DNA of 64,000 bases from Synechococcus sp. PROS-9-1 (GCF_014279775.1 NZ_CP047961.1:1798001-1862000); one strand, 5' to 3'. Positions 1-11,583 are shown, numbered from the stretch's first letter. Notes: a model not told the origin generated them from the letters alone. Made by a program: numbers and translations.

Positions 1-674
1 TTGATGTGATCAGTGGTCCAGGCAATCTTTTCGTGACCTTGGCCAAAAAATCGGTCTATGGCCAGGTGGGGATCGATTCTCTGGCAGGCCCAAGTGAAGT
101 CCTTGTGATCGCCGATCAAACAGCCAAGCCAGAGCAGGTGGCGGCTGACCTCTTAGCTCAGGCAGAACATGACCCACTTGCAGCAGCCATCTTGCTCACC
201 ACGGAAGAGGAGCTCTCTCAATCCGTTCCCGTGGAGATTGAACGTCAGCTTGCGTCCCATCCACGTGAAAGCATTTGCCGGCAATCTTTAAAGCAATGGG
301 GGCTGATTGTGACTTGCGACAGTCTTGAACATTGCGCAAGTCTCAGCGATCGCTTCGCTCCTGAGCATTTAGAACTCCTTGTGGAGCGGCCAAGGATGAT
401 GGCTGACCGCATCAACCATGCAGGGGCCATTTTTATTGGCCCATGGAGCCCGGAAGCCGTCGGAGACTATTTAGCCGGTCCCAATCACACACTCCCAACC
501 TGTGGCGCCGCACGATTTAGTGGTGCACTCAGCGTTGAGACGTTCATGAGTCATACCTCACTCATCGAGTTCAACAAGGAAGCCCTTGATGCAACCGGAG
601 TGGCTGTGGAGACGTTGGCCATGAGCGAAGGTCTCCACAGTCATGCCAATTCGGTGCGGATCCGTCTTCAGTGA
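1..674 (+). CDS. hisD: Histidinol dehydrogenase, 3' part (5' end outside window)
   Basis: C-terminal half of histidinol dehydrogenase, the Zn-dependent enzyme that oxidises histidinol to histidine in the last two steps of histidine synthesis. The reading frame is open from base 3 and enters with DVISGPGN followed by the family signature around [16 protein letters not shown]. Downstream, [10 protein letters not shown] and [13 protein letters not shown] match conserved HisD segments near the active site. The gene is cut by the window edge, so the start codon and N-terminal half are missing. It ends 6 bases before the convergent rpiA stop, leaving almost no intergenic space. Confidence 0.95.
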   Translation, partial: DVISGPGNLFVTLAKKSVYGQVGIDSLAGPSEVLVIADQTAKPEQVAADLLAQAEHDPLAAAILLTTEEELSQSVPVEIERQLASHPRESICRQSLKQWGLIVTCDSLEHCASLSDRFAPEHLELLVERPRMMADRINHAGAIFIGPWSPEAVGDYLAGPNHTLPTCGAARFSGALSVETFMSHTSLIEFNKEALDATGVAVETLAMSEGLHSHANSVRIRLQ

Positions 675-680
675 GCGGCG

Positions 681-1397
681 TTAACCCACTCGCTCCAGGC
701 TGCGAACTCCAGCAACGCCATCGTTGATTTCACCAACGAGGACTTCGTCAGCAAGGTTGACGAAGAGGCCGTTCTCCAAAACACCTGGAAGATTGTTGAT
801 GTCACGCTCCAGGGCAATCGGATCAGAAATTCCAGCCTCAAATCGCACATCCAGAACAAGATTGCCCTGGTCGGTCACCACAGGGCCTGCTTTACGCGTT
901 GCCATTCGCAGTTCTGCCACTCCGCCCATTGATTTCAGACGAGATTGAACTTGCACCCAAGCGCCTGGAAGCACTTCAACCGGTAATAAGAAGTCGAGAT
1001 TTAAACACTGAACAAGCTTCGTGGAATCAACCACCACGATGAAACGTTCTGCTCGGTCAGCAACAAGCTTTTCTTGTACATGACAGGCGCCACCACCTTT
1101 GATCAACTGAAAGGATGGATCCACTTCATCAGCACCATCGATCGCTAAATCAATGCGATCAATGGCGTTCAAAGCACGCAAAGGAATCCCCAACTCAGCG
1201 GCAAGCACCTCTCCTTGAAATGACGTGGTCACGCCGACGATGTCATGAAGCTGACCTGCTGCCAGTCGCGCCCCGAGGCCTTGAATCATCAGAGCGGCAG
1301 TGGACCCCGAACCGAGGCCCACCACCATGCCGTCACGAATCTGCGCAACAGCCGCCTCCGCGACGGCTTGCTTCATTTGAGTTTGGAGATCCGACAT
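681..1397 (-). CDS. rpiA: Ribose-5-phosphate isomerase A
   Basis: Interconverts ribose-5-phosphate and ribulose-5-phosphate in the Calvin cycle and pentose phosphate pathway. The 238-residue length is normal for RpiA. Family motifs are visible: the GLGSGSTA phosphate-binding loop near residue 28, the DGADEVD catalytic loop near residue 87 and [11 protein letters not shown] near residue 99. ATG start at 1397. It is convergent with hisD and lies downstream of the HtrA gene on the same strand (38 bp gap), so the two may be co-transcribed. Confidence 0.95.
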   Translation of the reverse strand: MSDLQTQMKQAVAEAAVAQIRDGMVVGLGSGSTAALMIQGLGARLAAGQLHDIVGVTTSFQGEVLAAELGIPLRALNAIDRIDLAIDGADEVDPSFQLIKGGGACHVQEKLVADRAERFIVVVDSTKLVQCLNLDFLLPVEVLPGAWVQVQSRLKSMGGVAELRMATRKAGPVVTDQGNLVLDVRFEAGISDPIALERDINNLPGVLENGLFVNLADEVLVGEINDGVAGVRSLERVG

Positions 1398-1434
1398 CGA
1401 TCAGCTGCTGAGGGCGAGACCGTAGCAAGAGCTA

Positions 1435-2637
<1,203 letters not shown>

Positions 2638-2706
2638 TCATCATGCAACTCACTTGAAGAAGAAGCACGGCATTAGTTTGTTCAACTCTTTCTTCACTGC
2701 AGAGCC

Positions 2707-2979
2707 ATGACCGTGTCGTCAACAATGCAACTTCGATGCGAGCTCTGTCAGATCGAGATCAATGAAAATGCTGATCAAAGCGACGAGGTTTTGTTCAGTC
2801 GCGGTGCCACCGGGAGCCGCAGCAAACTTTGGGCTCGCGTGTGTCAGTACCTAAAAACAGACGAACAGAAGGCTGCTTGTATCAACCAAGATTTGAGCCA
2901 AAGAGGAGTCGAAATGCCTGGTGATCGCTACGAAGAAATCGCCCCTTTTGAGGTCGGAAAAGCAGAGACCGAGAGCTGA
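2707..2979 (+). CDS. Conserved hypothetical protein with CxxC motif
   Basis: A 90-residue soluble acidic protein. It has an N-terminal CELC pair and two further cysteines (VCQYL, AACINQ), so a metal or redox site is possible but unproven. The middle segment (SKLWARVCQYLK) is unlike low-complexity shadow ORFs, and the frame lies between divergent htrA and the rimP operon. I do not recognise a named family. No strong Shine-Dalgarno is visible before the ATG. Confidence 0.6.
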   Translation: MTVSSTMQLRCELCQIEINENADQSDEVLFSRGATGSRSKLWARVCQYLKTDEQKAACINQDLSQRGVEMPGDRYEEIAPFEVGKAETES

Positions 2980-3164
2980 TCCCAATCGAAGCCTTCCTAA
3001 AGTTTTCGGACGGCAGCAACTTAAAAGTTTTCGACGAATTCATGAAGCCACCAACCATCCTGGGGCAACTGGATTCAGCTATCGCATATCGGTGCAGGGT
3101 TGCGGCTAATGCATGAATGGTCAATCAACTACATTGTTCATTGGCCTGGTGAGTTCCTCTCTCC

Positions 3165-3215
3165 GGGAGGGTGATCGCAGCATCAACCATCGGGCCGGCG
3201 CCCGACAACCCTCCG
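3165..3215 (+). promoter_or_regulatory. Structured leader upstream of rimP
   Basis: GGAGGGT (3166-3172) is complementary to ACCCTCC (3208-3214), and CGGGC...GCCCG can form a GC-rich hairpin inside this loop. The outer stem contains a Shine-Dalgarno-like GGAGGG and ends 8 bases before the proposed TTG start of rimP. It may act as a translational control element or attenuator for the rimP-nusA-infB operon. This is a fold seen by eye only. Confidence 0.35.
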
Positions 3216-3222
3216 ATTGTTC

Positions 3223-3690
3223 TTGCCCCATCCACTGCTCCCTGATCTAGAGGATTTGGCGTCTGCCACAGCCGTAGACCACGGGTTTGAGCTGGCTGAT
3301 TTGCAGGTCCTAGCCCACATGCAACCGATGACGGTGCAAATCCAAATTCGCCGCTCCAATGGAGACGATGTGACCTTGGATGATTGCGCCGGTTTCAGTG
3401 CACCGATGGGAGAAGCCCTGGAGAATTCTGCTTTTCTCAGCGAGGCTTATGTCCTCGAGATCAGCAGTCCAGGGATCGGAGAACAGCTTCAATCGGATCG
3501 CGATTTCCAGACTTTTCGTCGCTATCCGGTCGACGTGATTCACCGTGACACCGAAGGGATTCAACAAAGGCACTCCGGAACTCTTTTAGAGCGAACGGAA
3601 GATCTCATTAGGATCAGTATTCACGGGCGAATTAAACAGATCTCGAGGGACTCTGTCATTTCTGTTGAGCTCACAAGTCCCACAGGCTGA
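3223..3690 (+). CDS. rimP: Ribosome maturation factor RimP
   Basis: RimP assists maturation of the 30S ribosomal subunit. It is the usual first gene of the nusA-infB operon, which is the arrangement here. Sequence features are LDDCAGFSAPMGEAL followed by YVLEISSPGIGEQL, the RimP core motif (V-S-SPG). About 155 residues, normal for the family. TTG at 3223 gives MPHPLLPDLEDLA, the expected N-terminus; a TTG two codons earlier is also possible. nusA follows after 56 bp. Confidence 0.92.
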   Translation: MPHPLLPDLEDLASATAVDHGFELADLQVLAHMQPMTVQIQIRRSNGDDVTLDDCAGFSAPMGEALENSAFLSEAYVLEISSPGIGEQLQSDRDFQTFRRYPVDVIHRDTEGIQQRHSGTLLERTEDLIRISIHGRIKQISRDSVISVELTSPTG

Positions 3691-3746
3691 CCCCTTTAAG
3701 CCTCTTTCCAACCTCACTCACTCCCAGACTTTCACTCCCGTCCTCG

Positions 3747-5240
3747 ATGGCTCTCGTCCTTCTCCCCGGCCTCAGCAACCTGATCGAAGACATCAGCGAG
3801 GAAAAGAAACTCGCCCCTCAGGTCGTTGAGGCTGCCCTACGGGAAGCACTCTTAAAAGGCTATGAGCGCTATCGGCGCACGCTTTATTTAGGGATCAGTG
3901 AAGATCCTTTTGAAGAGGAATACTTCAGCAATTTCGATGTCGCCCTCGATCTAGACGAAGAGGGTTATCGGGTGCTCGCTAGCAAAATCATTGTTGATGA
4001 CGTTGAAAGTGAAGACCACCAGATTGCCTTGGCCGAGGTGATGCAGGTGGCTGAAGACGCCCAGGCCGGCGACACCGTCGTCCTGGACGTCACTCCCGAG
4101 AAAGAGGATTTCGGGCGCATGGCAGCTGCCACGACCAAACAAGTCTTGGCTCAAAAGCTGCGCGATCAGCAGCGACAGATGATCCAAGAGGAATTCGCTG
4201 ATCTTGAGGATCCAGTCCTGACAGCACGCGTGATTCGATTCGAGCGTCAGTCGATCATCATGGCCGTGAGTTCAGGTCTCGGCCGTCCCGAGGTTGAAGC
4301 TGAATTGCCCAGACGTGATCAGCTCCCTAACGACAACTACCGCGCCAACGCCACCTTCAAGGTCTTCCTTAAAGAGGTCAGCGAGGTGCCTCGTCGAGGT
4401 CCTCAACTCTTTGTGAGTCGAGCCAATGCAGGGCTGGTGGTGTATCTGTTTGAAAACGAAGTTCCTGAAATTCAGGAGGGCTCCGTACGTATCGTTGCCG
4501 TCGCCCGTGAAGCCAATCCTCCATCCAGATCGGTAGGACCTCGTACAAAGGTGGCCGTCGACAGCATCGAGAGAGAAGTCGATCCTGTTGGAGCCTGCAT
4601 CGGAGCCCGGGGCTCACGCATTCAACAAGTCGTGAATGAACTCCGTGGCGAAAAAATTGATGTCATCCGCTGGTCCCAAGATCCCGGCCAGTACATCGCC
4701 AACTCACTGAGTCCAGCTCGAGTTGAGGTGGTGCGTCTTGTTGATCCCGAGGGGCAACATGCCCATGTTTTGGTGCCACCTGATCAACTCAGTCTTGCGA
4801 TCGGGCGAGAAGGCCAAAACGTTCGTCTTGCTGCTCGATTAACGGGTTGGAAAATTGATATCAAGAATTCAACGGAATATGACCAAACCTCAGAAGATGC
4901 TGTTGTTGCTGAGCTCATCTCCCAGAGGGAAGAGGAAGAAGCCCTTCAACGTGAAGCGGAAGAGCGCATAGCCGTTGAGCAGGCAGCCAGAGCCGAAGAA
5001 GATGCTCGACTTCGTGAGCTCTATCCCCTTCCCGAAGACGAGGAGGGATACACGGAAGACGGAGAGTATTACGAGGACGCTGAAGCTTCAGCAGAACAGC
5101 CATTGGCAGAAGCCGTCGAGGAGTCAGTCGAAACAGCTGACACTGAACAACATGCTGAAGAGCAGGCTGAACAACAGGACGATGCGCTCGATTCTGAGGT
5201 TGCCCCAAGCACAAGCGATGACGAGGAAGGAGCCCGGTGA
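3747..5240 (+). CDS. nusA: Transcription termination/antitermination factor NusA
   Basis: Binds RNA polymerase and nascent RNA and modulates pausing, termination and antitermination. The protein has an N-terminal RNAP-binding domain, an S1 domain (about residues 130-200) and KH domains with DPVGACIGARGSRIQ and LAIGREGQNVRLAARLTGW. After about residue 400 it continues as a Glu/Asp/Ala-rich tail in place of the acidic repeats found in E. coli NusA. ATG start. The stop overlaps the GTG start of ylxR by 4 bp, indicating translational coupling. Confidence 0.96.
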   Translation: MALVLLPGLSNLIEDISEEKKLAPQVVEAALREALLKGYERYRRTLYLGISEDPFEEEYFSNFDVALDLDEEGYRVLASKIIVDDVESEDHQIALAEVMQVAEDAQAGDTVVLDVTPEKEDFGRMAAATTKQVLAQKLRDQQRQMIQEEFADLEDPVLTARVIRFERQSIIMAVSSGLGRPEVEAELPRRDQLPNDNYRANATFKVFLKEVSEVPRRGPQLFVSRANAGLVVYLFENEVPEIQEGSVRIVAVAREANPPSRSVGPRTKVAVDSIEREVDPVGACIGARGSRIQQVVNELRGEKIDVIRWSQDPGQYIANSLSPARVEVVRLVDPEGQHAHVLVPPDQLSLAIGREGQNVRLAARLTGWKIDIKNSTEYDQTSEDAVVAELISQREEEEALQREAEERIAVEQAARAEEDARLRELYPLPEDEEGYTEDGEYYEDAEASAEQPLAEAVEESVETADTEQHAEEQAEQQDDALDSEVAPSTSDDEEGAR

Positions 5241-5518
5241 ACATTTCGCGCCCCGTCCTCCGTCGCTGTGTCGCCTGCCGAGAGCTGCTCGATCGAAGCA
5301 TGCTTTTGCGAGTGATTCGTGACCATCAGGAAGGGGTCCTCCTCGATCAGGGAATGGGCCGATCGGCCTACCTCTGTCCGACTGAGGCCTGTTTTGAAGA
5401 GGCTCGCCGCCGCAAAAGGCTTCAGAAATCCCTGCGATGCCAGGTTTCTGAAGGCTTAATGACGGCGCTGAAAGAGCGGCTCACCGAACCTCGGGTTGCA
5501 GCCGCTGAGGCAAGATGA
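5237..5518 (+). CDS. ylxR: YlxR-family (DUF448) RNA-binding protein
   Basis: A 93-residue basic protein with the YlxR signature: RRCVACRELLDRSMLLRVIR at the N-terminus and GRSAYLCPTEACFEEA in the middle. YlxR proteins are conserved between nusA and infB and are thought to bind RNA or nucleoid components. The GTG start overlaps the nusA stop. infB follows after 62 bp. Confidence 0.93.
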   Translation: MNISRPVLRRCVACRELLDRSMLLRVIRDHQEGVLLDQGMGRSAYLCPTEACFEEARRRKRLQKSLRCQVSEGLMTALKERLTEPRVAAAEAR

Positions 5519-5580
5519 ACATTGGCACCACTTGTGTGGAGCCCCGAGGCACACCGTGCCCGGACCGATCGGAGACCTGA

Positions 5581-8500
5581 ATGACCAGCAGCGGCAAAGT
5601 CAGAATTTATGAGTTGTCCAAGGACCTTGGCTTGGAGAACAAAGATGTCCTGGATGCCGCCGAGAAGCTGTCCATCGCGGCAAGGAGCCATAGCAGCTCC
5701 ATCAGCGATACAGAAGCCGGCAAAATCCGAAACCTTTTAAAGCAAGGTGGGAGTCCAGTTGCGTCTGCTCCTGCCAAGCCAGCGCCTGGAAAAGCAATTC
5801 TTTCGGTCCAAAAGGCATCCAGTCCAGCAGCCCCGTCTATGCCCAGTAAACCTGTGGCTCCTGCGGCAGCAAAACCATCGCCTAAACCTTCTGTACCTTC
5901 ACGACCAGGAGCACCCCTGCCCCTCATCGTGAAGCAGCCCGTGTCGCGTCAAGCAGCACCACAAAAGCCTGTGAGCCGACCAAGCGCCCCCGCACCGGCC
6001 GCGCCAGCAGCATCTGCAGCAAAACCGTCTGCGCCCACACCACGGCCCAAGCCCGCGGCAGCTCCAGCGCCCTCAGCGCCAAAGGCTTCAGCTCCCGCTC
6101 CTAGCGCCTCTGCTCCATCAGCTCCTGCAAGGCCCACCTCGGCCAAGCCTGCGCCTGTTCCTGCTCGACCAACAGGCACCTCACCGGTGAAGCGTCCTGG
6201 CAGCGAAGCCAGCAGCCCCAGGCCTACCGCCCCGCCAGCGCGTCCGCAACCGAAAGCCCCAGTGAACCGAGGGGCGCCTCAGCGACCCGCACCCAAACCA
6301 GAACTCGTCGGCAGGCCACAGCCCAAGCGTGCTGCGCCTGGTGCCCCCGTCCGTCAGATCGGACAACGCCCAGGTGTGAGTCCTCGGCCAAGCGGGCCTC
6401 CAGGCCAGCGCTCCAACATGCCGCAGCGCCCTGCAGGCGCTCAACGTCCAGGGGCGCCAACACGTCCTGGGAATGCTCCGTCTAAGCCAGGGCAACCCCG
6501 CTCAGGCGTGAGTTCGCTGGAATTGGTCGGCAAACCCATCCGCAGAGATGGCAGCAATGACGGCGCCAGTGGCCGTGGCGATGGACAAGGACGTCCCCCT
6601 GGTGCAGCAAGACCTGGAAGCCCCCGTCCTGGTGGCATGCCAGGGATGCGTAAGCCGGTGGCCCCCGGTGAGCTCATGCAGCTCCAAAAACCGAATAACC
6701 GACCGTCAGCGCCACCGCCGAGACGGGTTGACGGCACGCCTGTCGCCACGCGAAGCGGTGAAGCTGCCGCTGGAGGAGCCAAGGCCAATCCTCCTGTTTC
6801 ACGACCTACAGCCACTCCACCAGCAGCACCAAGGCGTCCAGGCTTCAGGCCTGGTCCAGGAGCTGGTGGTCAGCGCAGGCCTGGACGGCCTGACTGGGAT
6901 GACAGCGCAAAACTGGAAGCGCTGCGCAGTAAATCACCTCAGAAACAGCGTCAAAAGGTCCATATCATCGGCGAAAACGATGATGCCCTAACCGCTGAGA
7001 CCGGAGGCTTTGCTGGTGAACGCCAGGCGATGGTTCTCTCCGCCAGCTTGGCCCGTCCTTCCAAGCCGAGAACGAAGCACAAGCCAGCTCCCAAGCCAGT
7101 TGCTGCCATCAGGAAGCGGCGTAAGGAAACCGCACGTCAGCGTCAGCGTCGCCGCGCGATGGAGCTTCGTGCAGCAAGGGAAGCCAAACAGGTACGGCCC
7201 GAGATGATCGTGGTCCCCGAGGACAACCTGACGGTGCAAGAGCTCGCTGACATGCTCAGCATCGAGAGCTCTGAAATCATCAAATCCCTATTTTTCAAAG
7301 GGGTCATTGCCACGGTCACGCAGACCTTGGACATGCCAACCATTGAAGCTGTGGCTCAAGAATTCGGCGTACCTGTCCTTCAGGATGATGTCGAAGAGGC
7401 GGCCAAGAAGACCGTCGAGATGATCGAAGAGAAAGACCTCGCCCATCTCATTCGCCGTCCCCCCGTCGTCACCGTCATGGGTCACGTCGACCACGGCAAG
7501 ACGAGCCTTCTCGATGCGATCCGCCAAGCCCGCGTCGCCGCTGGAGAAGCAGGGGGAATCACCCAACACATTGGTGCGTATCAAGTAGAGATTCAGCACA
7601 ACAATTCCCCTCAGAGGCTCACCTTCCTGGACACCCCAGGGCACGAGGCGTTCACCGCCATGCGTGCTCGAGGCACCAAAGTCACTGACGTTGCCGTCTT
7701 GGTGGTTGCGGCAGACGATGGGGTGCGTCCTCAGACCCTTGAAGCGATCAGCCATGCACGGGCGGCAGAAGTGCCGGTTGTTGTAGCGATCAACAAGATC
7801 GACAAAGAGGGAGCCTCACCCGATCGCGTCAAACAGGAACTCTCTGAACAGAACCTGCTGGCGGAAGATTGGGGAGGCGATGTGGTGATGGTTCCCGTCA
7901 GTGCCCTCCGCGGAGAAAACATCGACAAGTTGCTTGAAATGATCCTGCTCGTGACCGAGGTAGAAGATCTACAAGCCAACCCCGATCGACTCGCAAAAGG
8001 CACTGTGATCGAGGCCCATCTCGACAAGGCCAAAGGCCCTGTGGCCACATTGCTGGTTCAAAACGGCACACTCCGCACTGGTGACGTGCTTGCTGCAGGC
8101 CCAGTTCTGGGCAAAGTGCGCGCCATGGTGGATGACGGTGGCGGCCGTTTGAAAGAAGCAGGTCCTTCCTGCGCTGTAGAAGCACTTGGCTTCAGCGAAG
8201 TGCCCACGGCCGGCGACGAGTTTGAGGTCTACCCAGATGAGAAGTCAGCACGCGCTGTCGTCGGCGATCGTGCTTCCGATGCCCGGGCGAGTCGCCTGGC
8301 GCAACAGATGGCCTCACGTCGCGTGTCACTCACGGCCATGTCTGGCCAAGCCAAAGAGGGCGAACTCAAAGAGCTCAATCTCATTCTCAAAGCCGATGTT
8401 CAAGGCAGTGTGGAAGCGATCCTTGGCTCGCTCGAACAGCTACCGAAGGACGAGGTGCAGGTCCGTGTCTTGCTGTCCGCTCCTGGAGAAGTCACGGAAA

Positions 8501-8982
8501 CTGACGTCGATCTAGCCGCAGCCTCTGGCGCTGTGATCGTGGGCTTCAACACCTCAATGGCGTCAGGTGCAAAACGAGCGGCAGACGCCAACAGTGTTGA
8601 CGTTCGCGACTATGACGTCATCTACAAGTTGCTGGAGGACATCCAGTTGGCTATGGAAGGCCTCCTGGAACCAGAACTTGTAGAAGAGTCTCTTGGAGAA
8701 GCAGAGGTTCGAGCCGTTTTCACGATCGGCAAGAGCGCTGTAGCTGGTTGTTATGTCACGACCGGAAAACTTCAACGCAACTGCAAGGTGAGAGTGCGTC
8801 GCGGCAAAGAAATCGTCTTCGCTGGAGATCTCGATTCCCTGCGCCGAAACAAAGACGACGTCAAAGAAGTGGCCACAGGCTTCGAATGCGGCATCGGCTC
8901 TGATCGCTTTGCGAACTGGAAGGACGGCGACATCGTTGAGGGCTACAAGCTCGTGACCCAGCGCCGCAAGCTCGCCACCTAA
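5581..8982 (+). CDS. infB: Translation initiation factor IF-2
   Basis: GTPase that brings initiator fMet-tRNA to the 30S subunit. At 1133 residues it is large because of a Pro/Ala/Lys/Arg-rich N-terminal region (about residues 55-470), typical of cyanobacterial IF-2. An IF2_N helical segment precedes the G domain. The G motifs are GHVDHGKTS (G1), DTPGHEAF (G3) and NKID (G4), followed by domain II, IF-2 domain III and the C-terminal fMet-tRNA-binding barrel. The stop codon shares a base with the ATG of the next gene. Confidence 0.97.
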   Translation: MTSSGKVRIYELSKDLGLENKDVLDAAEKLSIAARSHSSSISDTEAGKIRNLLKQGGSPVASAPAKPAPGKAILSVQKASSPAAPSMPSKPVAPAAAKPSPKPSVPSRPGAPLPLIVKQPVSRQAAPQKPVSRPSAPAPAAPAASAAKPSAPTPRPKPAAAPAPSAPKASAPAPSASAPSAPARPTSAKPAPVPARPTGTSPVKRPGSEASSPRPTAPPARPQPKAPVNRGAPQRPAPKPELVGRPQPKRAAPGAPVRQIGQRPGVSPRPSGPPGQRSNMPQRPAGAQRPGAPTRPGNAPSKPGQPRSGVSSLELVGKPIRRDGSNDGASGRGDGQGRPPGAARPGSPRPGGMPGMRKPVAPGELMQLQKPNNRPSAPPPRRVDGTPVATRSGEAAAGGAKANPPVSRPTATPPAAPRRPGFRPGPGAGGQRRPGRPDWDDSAKLEALRSKSPQKQRQKVHIIGENDDALTAETGGFAGERQAMVLSASLARPSKPRTKHKPAPKPVAAIRKRRKETARQRQRRRAMELRAAREAKQVRPEMIVVPEDNLTVQELADMLSIESSEIIKSLFFKGVIATVTQTLDMPTIEAVAQEFGVPVLQDDVEEAAKKTVEMIEEKDLAHLIRRPPVVTVMGHVDHGKTSLLDAIRQARVAAGEAGGITQHIGAYQVEIQHNNSPQRLTFLDTPGHEAFTAMRARGTKVTDVAVLVVAADDGVRPQTLEAISHARAAEVPVVVAINKIDKEGASPDRVKQELSEQNLLAEDWGGDVVMVPVSALRGENIDKLLEMILLVTEVEDLQANPDRLAKGTVIEAHLDKAKGPVATLLVQNGTLRTGDVLAAGPVLGKVRAMVDDGGGRLKEAGPSCAVEALGFSEVPTAGDEFEVYPDEKSARAVVGDRASDARASRLAQQMASRRVSLTAMSGQAKEGELKELNLILKADVQGSVEAILGSLEQLPKDEVQVRVLLSAPGEVTETDVDLAAASGAVIVGFNTSMASGAKRAADANSVDVRDYDVIYKLLEDIQLAMEGLLEPELVEESLGEAEVRAVFTIGKSAVAGCYVTTGKLQRNCKVRVRRGKEIVFAGDLDSLRRNKDDVKEVATGFECGIGSDRFANWKDGDIVEGYKLVTQRRKLAT

Positions 8983-9902
8983 TGTCGGCACGCAACGAGC
9001 CGGTTCTCTGGCTCCAGTTGATGGCGATTGGAGCCATTCCACTGGAGCTACAGCTGCTTCGGTTGATCCTGGCTGGCTCGGATCTTGGTCCGGTGCCCTC
9101 TGTGGAACGGCTTCTCTGTTGGGGGATCGCCGTTGTTGCTCCTGCAGTTTTGCTCTGGAAACGGCCTGTTGATTGGGGCTCCCTTCTCCTCGTGCGTCAA
9201 CCCTTAAAAGAGCGGACAACCTGGCAACGGAAAATCAGTCACTGCCAGGACAACCTGCTCTTAAAACTGCTTGGAGCAGCAGGGGCCGTTCTTTTGCTTG
9301 TGTTGTTCTGGTGGATCGATCGCTCCTCGCTGCTGATCGCGGATCTGTCTCCTTTAAGAAGCGGACATCGCCTTCAAGGCCTGCTGATTGCAACTCCACT
9401 GCTTGCAATCATTTTTTGGCAATGGAATCAGCTCGTTCAATCGATCTGGCTTCTCACTCGTCCTTCGATGGCCATTGAAGCGGCTATAGAGATGAGTGAC
9501 CAACAACTAAAAGACTCAAGGTTTTCACTCGGATTGAATCTTCTTCGCCTGGGACCTTTGGATTGGCACACTGCAGATCTCAACACATCAGAAGTTGATG
9601 AACCCAAGAAACCTCCAACAACCATTAAGACTTCTCCACCCACTGAGATTTCAACGCAGGAAGGTTCCGACCATGACTCCAACGCATCCCACGACCCAGA
9701 AGAACTGAATCCCACAGAAGCAGCTGATTCAGGGCTCGCGAGTTCGATCGAACCAGAGCAAGCTGCCGAACAGAGCAACAGCGCTGATCTGGATGACCAG
9801 GTCACTGAGAACAACATCATTTCCAGCAGTGACTCTGAAGGTCATGACGAACAGACCAAGACCTCCGGAAGCGAAGAGAGCGAGCCAGAGCAAGCGCCGT
9901 AG
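8982..9902 (+). CDS. Low-complexity-tail membrane protein
   Basis: A 306-residue protein with about four transmembrane segments in the first 165 residues (including LLGAAGAVLLLVLFWW and LLIATPLLAIIFWQW). The hydrophilic tail from about residue 200 to the end is rich in Ser, Glu, Asp and Thr. The layout matches the cyanobacterial family called low-complexity tail membrane protein, of unknown function. Its start overlaps the infB stop (taATG), so it belongs to the same operon. The last 174 bp overlap the antisense DUF3493 gene, which may explain the composition of the tail. Confidence 0.75.
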   Translation: MSARNEPVLWLQLMAIGAIPLELQLLRLILAGSDLGPVPSVERLLCWGIAVVAPAVLLWKRPVDWGSLLLVRQPLKERTTWQRKISHCQDNLLLKLLGAAGAVLLLVLFWWIDRSSLLIADLSPLRSGHRLQGLLIATPLLAIIFWQWNQLVQSIWLLTRPSMAIEAAIEMSDQQLKDSRFSLGLNLLRLGPLDWHTADLNTSEVDEPKKPPTTIKTSPPTEISTQEGSDHDSNASHDPEELNPTEAADSGLASSIEPEQAAEQSNSADLDDQVTENNIISSSDSEGHDEQTKTSGSEESEPEQAP

Positions 9903-9986
9903 CGACCGCCAAGGAGTGCGCGCTTCTTGTAAGAGCCGCGCCTTCAGTTCTGGATCCAACTGTCGTTGAGAGTCGCGGTCGCTCAA
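9729..9986 (-). CDS. DUF3493 membrane protein
   Basis: An 85-residue protein with two hydrophobic segments (LLWLALFASGGLGLFVM and LVIQISAVALFGSLLWF) after a charged N-terminus containing LKARLLQEARTPWRSLRR. This pattern fits the DUF3493 family of cyanobacteria and plastids, which has been linked to photosystem II assembly. It is encoded antisense to the low-complexity 3' end of the neighbouring gene; the well-formed membrane segments argue that this frame is the constrained one. ATG at 9986; the stop lies inside the other gene. Confidence 0.75.
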   Translation of the reverse strand: MSDRDSQRQLDPELKARLLQEARTPWRSLRRLLWLALFASGGLGLFVMTFRVTAGNDVVLSDLVIQISAVALFGSLLWFDRTREP

Positions 9987-10027
9987 ACCCTGTAATGCGC
10001 AATGCCAAATGTTAATTTCCTAAAGCT

Positions 10028-10100
10028 GCCGATGTAGCTCAGCTGGTAGAGCAACGCTTTCGTAAAGCGTGGGTCGCCTGTTCAAGTCAGGTCATCGGCT
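10028..10100 (+). tRNA. tRNA-Thr (anticodon CGT)
   Basis: A complete cloverleaf is visible. The acceptor stem pairs GCCGATG with CATCGGC, discriminator T at 10100. The D arm is GCTC...GAGC, the anticodon stem ACGCT/AGCGT flanks the loop TTCGTAA with anticodon CGT at 10061-10063, and the T arm contains TTCAAGT. The anticodon reads ACG (Thr). No CCA is encoded. A hairpin terminator follows. Confidence 0.95.
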
Positions 10101-10107
10101 TCAATCA

Positions 10108-10152
10108 CAAACCCATTTACAGCAACGACTCCGAGCTGTAGCTGGGTTTTTT
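10108..10152 (+). terminator. Rho-independent terminator after tRNA-Thr
   Basis: The arms AAACCCA/TGGGTTT and TACAGC/GCTGTA pair around a short loop and are followed by a run of six T. It is placed directly after the tRNA. Confidence 0.75.
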
Positions 10153-10335
10153 CATTGCCTTGAAGAATCTGTGAGCAAGTTCACTGCTCTAGCTGCGTCA
10201 GGTGATCACTTGTGCCACTGATCCGAGAGATGGCGCCTCTCTCGACCCTGCTCGGAGGATCCAGAATCTGCTGATATCTGGCGTTCAGGTTGGCGTTGAC
10301 ATGTCATCAAACTGAAACCATCAACACCAGAGTTC

Positions 10336-11583
10336 ATGGCCAGCATCGAACCCAGCAAGCTCGATCGCATGAAACGCAGCTTTAGAAGCGATGCGGAACT
10401 CGATGAAGTGTTCATCGTGCTGAGTATCGGTGCAGGGCTGATCGCAACCCTGGGTTTGCTCGCCAACAGCCCCGCCGTCGTGATTGGCGCGATGGTTGTG
10501 GCTCCATGGATCATGCCGCTAAGAGCCGCCGCTTTTGCCGTGCTCTTTGGTGACATCCCCTTGCTCGCCCGTTCCTTACGGACGTTGTTGGTGGGCGTGT
10601 GCACCACCACTGTCTTGTCAATTCTGCTTGGCAAGCTGGCCGGGTTACCTCAATTTGGCTCGGAAGTCGCAGCGCGTACATCGCCAAACCTTCTGGACTT
10701 AGGGATCGCTCTTGTGGCCGGTGGACTGGCCACTTACGCGAAGCTACGCAGTGATGCCGTGAGCTCGCTCGCAGGAACGGCGATTGCAGTTGCGCTTGTA
10801 CCGCCGGTCTGCGTGATGGGCCTACTTCTATCCAATGCCTACTGGGAGGACGCATTGGGAGCGGGTCTCCTATTTGCCACCAACCTTCTTGGAATTTTGA
10901 CCGGGGGATTAGTCCTGATGGCCTGCATGGATTCTGACTTTCGCCAAGAACTCAAGCGAAGCCATTTAGGAGCCGCAAACTTTGCACTCACCGGTTTATT
11001 ACTGATTCCGCTAGGGACTAGTTTTTTCAATCTTCTTGGCCAAGCAAGAAACGAAAATACACGCGATTCAGTGGAAAAGACCATTGAACAATTTCTGACG
11101 CGCGAGACCTTAACCTTTGGAGATAAGAAGAAAATTGATGTCGAGAGAGTTGATATCGACTGGAGACAAAACCCACCGGTCGTCCGAGTTATCGTGCGTG
11201 TTTTAGACCCAGAACTTCCAACTTTCAAACAAGTTTCAGCTGTTCAAGAAGAGATTAATAAAAGGCAAGGACTGCGATTTCGACTTGTCGTTGAACGCAC
11301 AGCTATTGATATCGTAGGCCCCAAAGAGAAGCCCAATGTTCAAAGCCCAATCTCCCTACAACTAATCGACTCAACTATTGAGCCAGCTGATGACACAAAA
11401 CCCGTTGACAATACGAGGCCATTCAAAGAAGTGCCTCAAATTGAAGACGTACCTTTTCTCGATAATATGCAAATCCCCGAGAAGAGAAAGAAAAACCACC
11501 TCGACTCAACGGCTGAGCTTGAAGAAATCAAGGCACCAGAAGTACCTCTTGACAATCAAACAACTGTGAAACCCTTGAATTAA
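10336..11583 (+). CDS. DUF389 (TIGR00341-type) membrane protein
   Basis: A 415-residue integral membrane protein. The N-terminal part has GLLANSPAVVIGAMVVAPWIMPL, the hallmark of DUF389 proteins, and five to six predicted spans up to about residue 230. A soluble domain (about residues 240-330, DVERVDIDWRQNPPVVRVIV) follows, then a charged Pro/Glu/Lys-rich tail. The function of the family is not established. The ATG at 10336 is chosen because the protein then starts with a normal cytoplasmic segment. The 3' end overlaps the convergent HIT gene by 4 bp. Confidence 0.85.
   Translation: MASIEPSKLDRMKRSFRSDAELDEVFIVLSIGAGLIATLGLLANSPAVVIGAMVVAPWIMPLRAAAFAVLFGDIPLLARSLRTLLVGVCTTTVLSILLGKLAGLPQFGSEVAARTSPNLLDLGIALVAGGLATYAKLRSDAVSSLAGTAIAVALVPPVCVMGLLLSNAYWEDALGAGLLFATNLLGILTGGLVLMACMDSDFRQELKRSHLGAANFALTGLLLIPLGTSFFNLLGQARNENTRDSVEKTIEQFLTRETLTFGDKKKIDVERVDIDWRQNPPVVRVIVRVLDPELPTFKQVSAVQEEINKRQGLRFRLVVERTAIDIVGPKEKPNVQSPISLQLIDSTIEPADDTKPVDNTRPFKEVPQIEDVPFLDNMQIPEKRKKNHLDSTAELEEIKAPEVPLDNQTTVKPLN

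Noticed and set aside
10028-10100. tRNA-Thr as attachment site for the accessory region
   Set aside because: The accessory region begins about 19 kb away and no duplicated tRNA end was seen near its borders.
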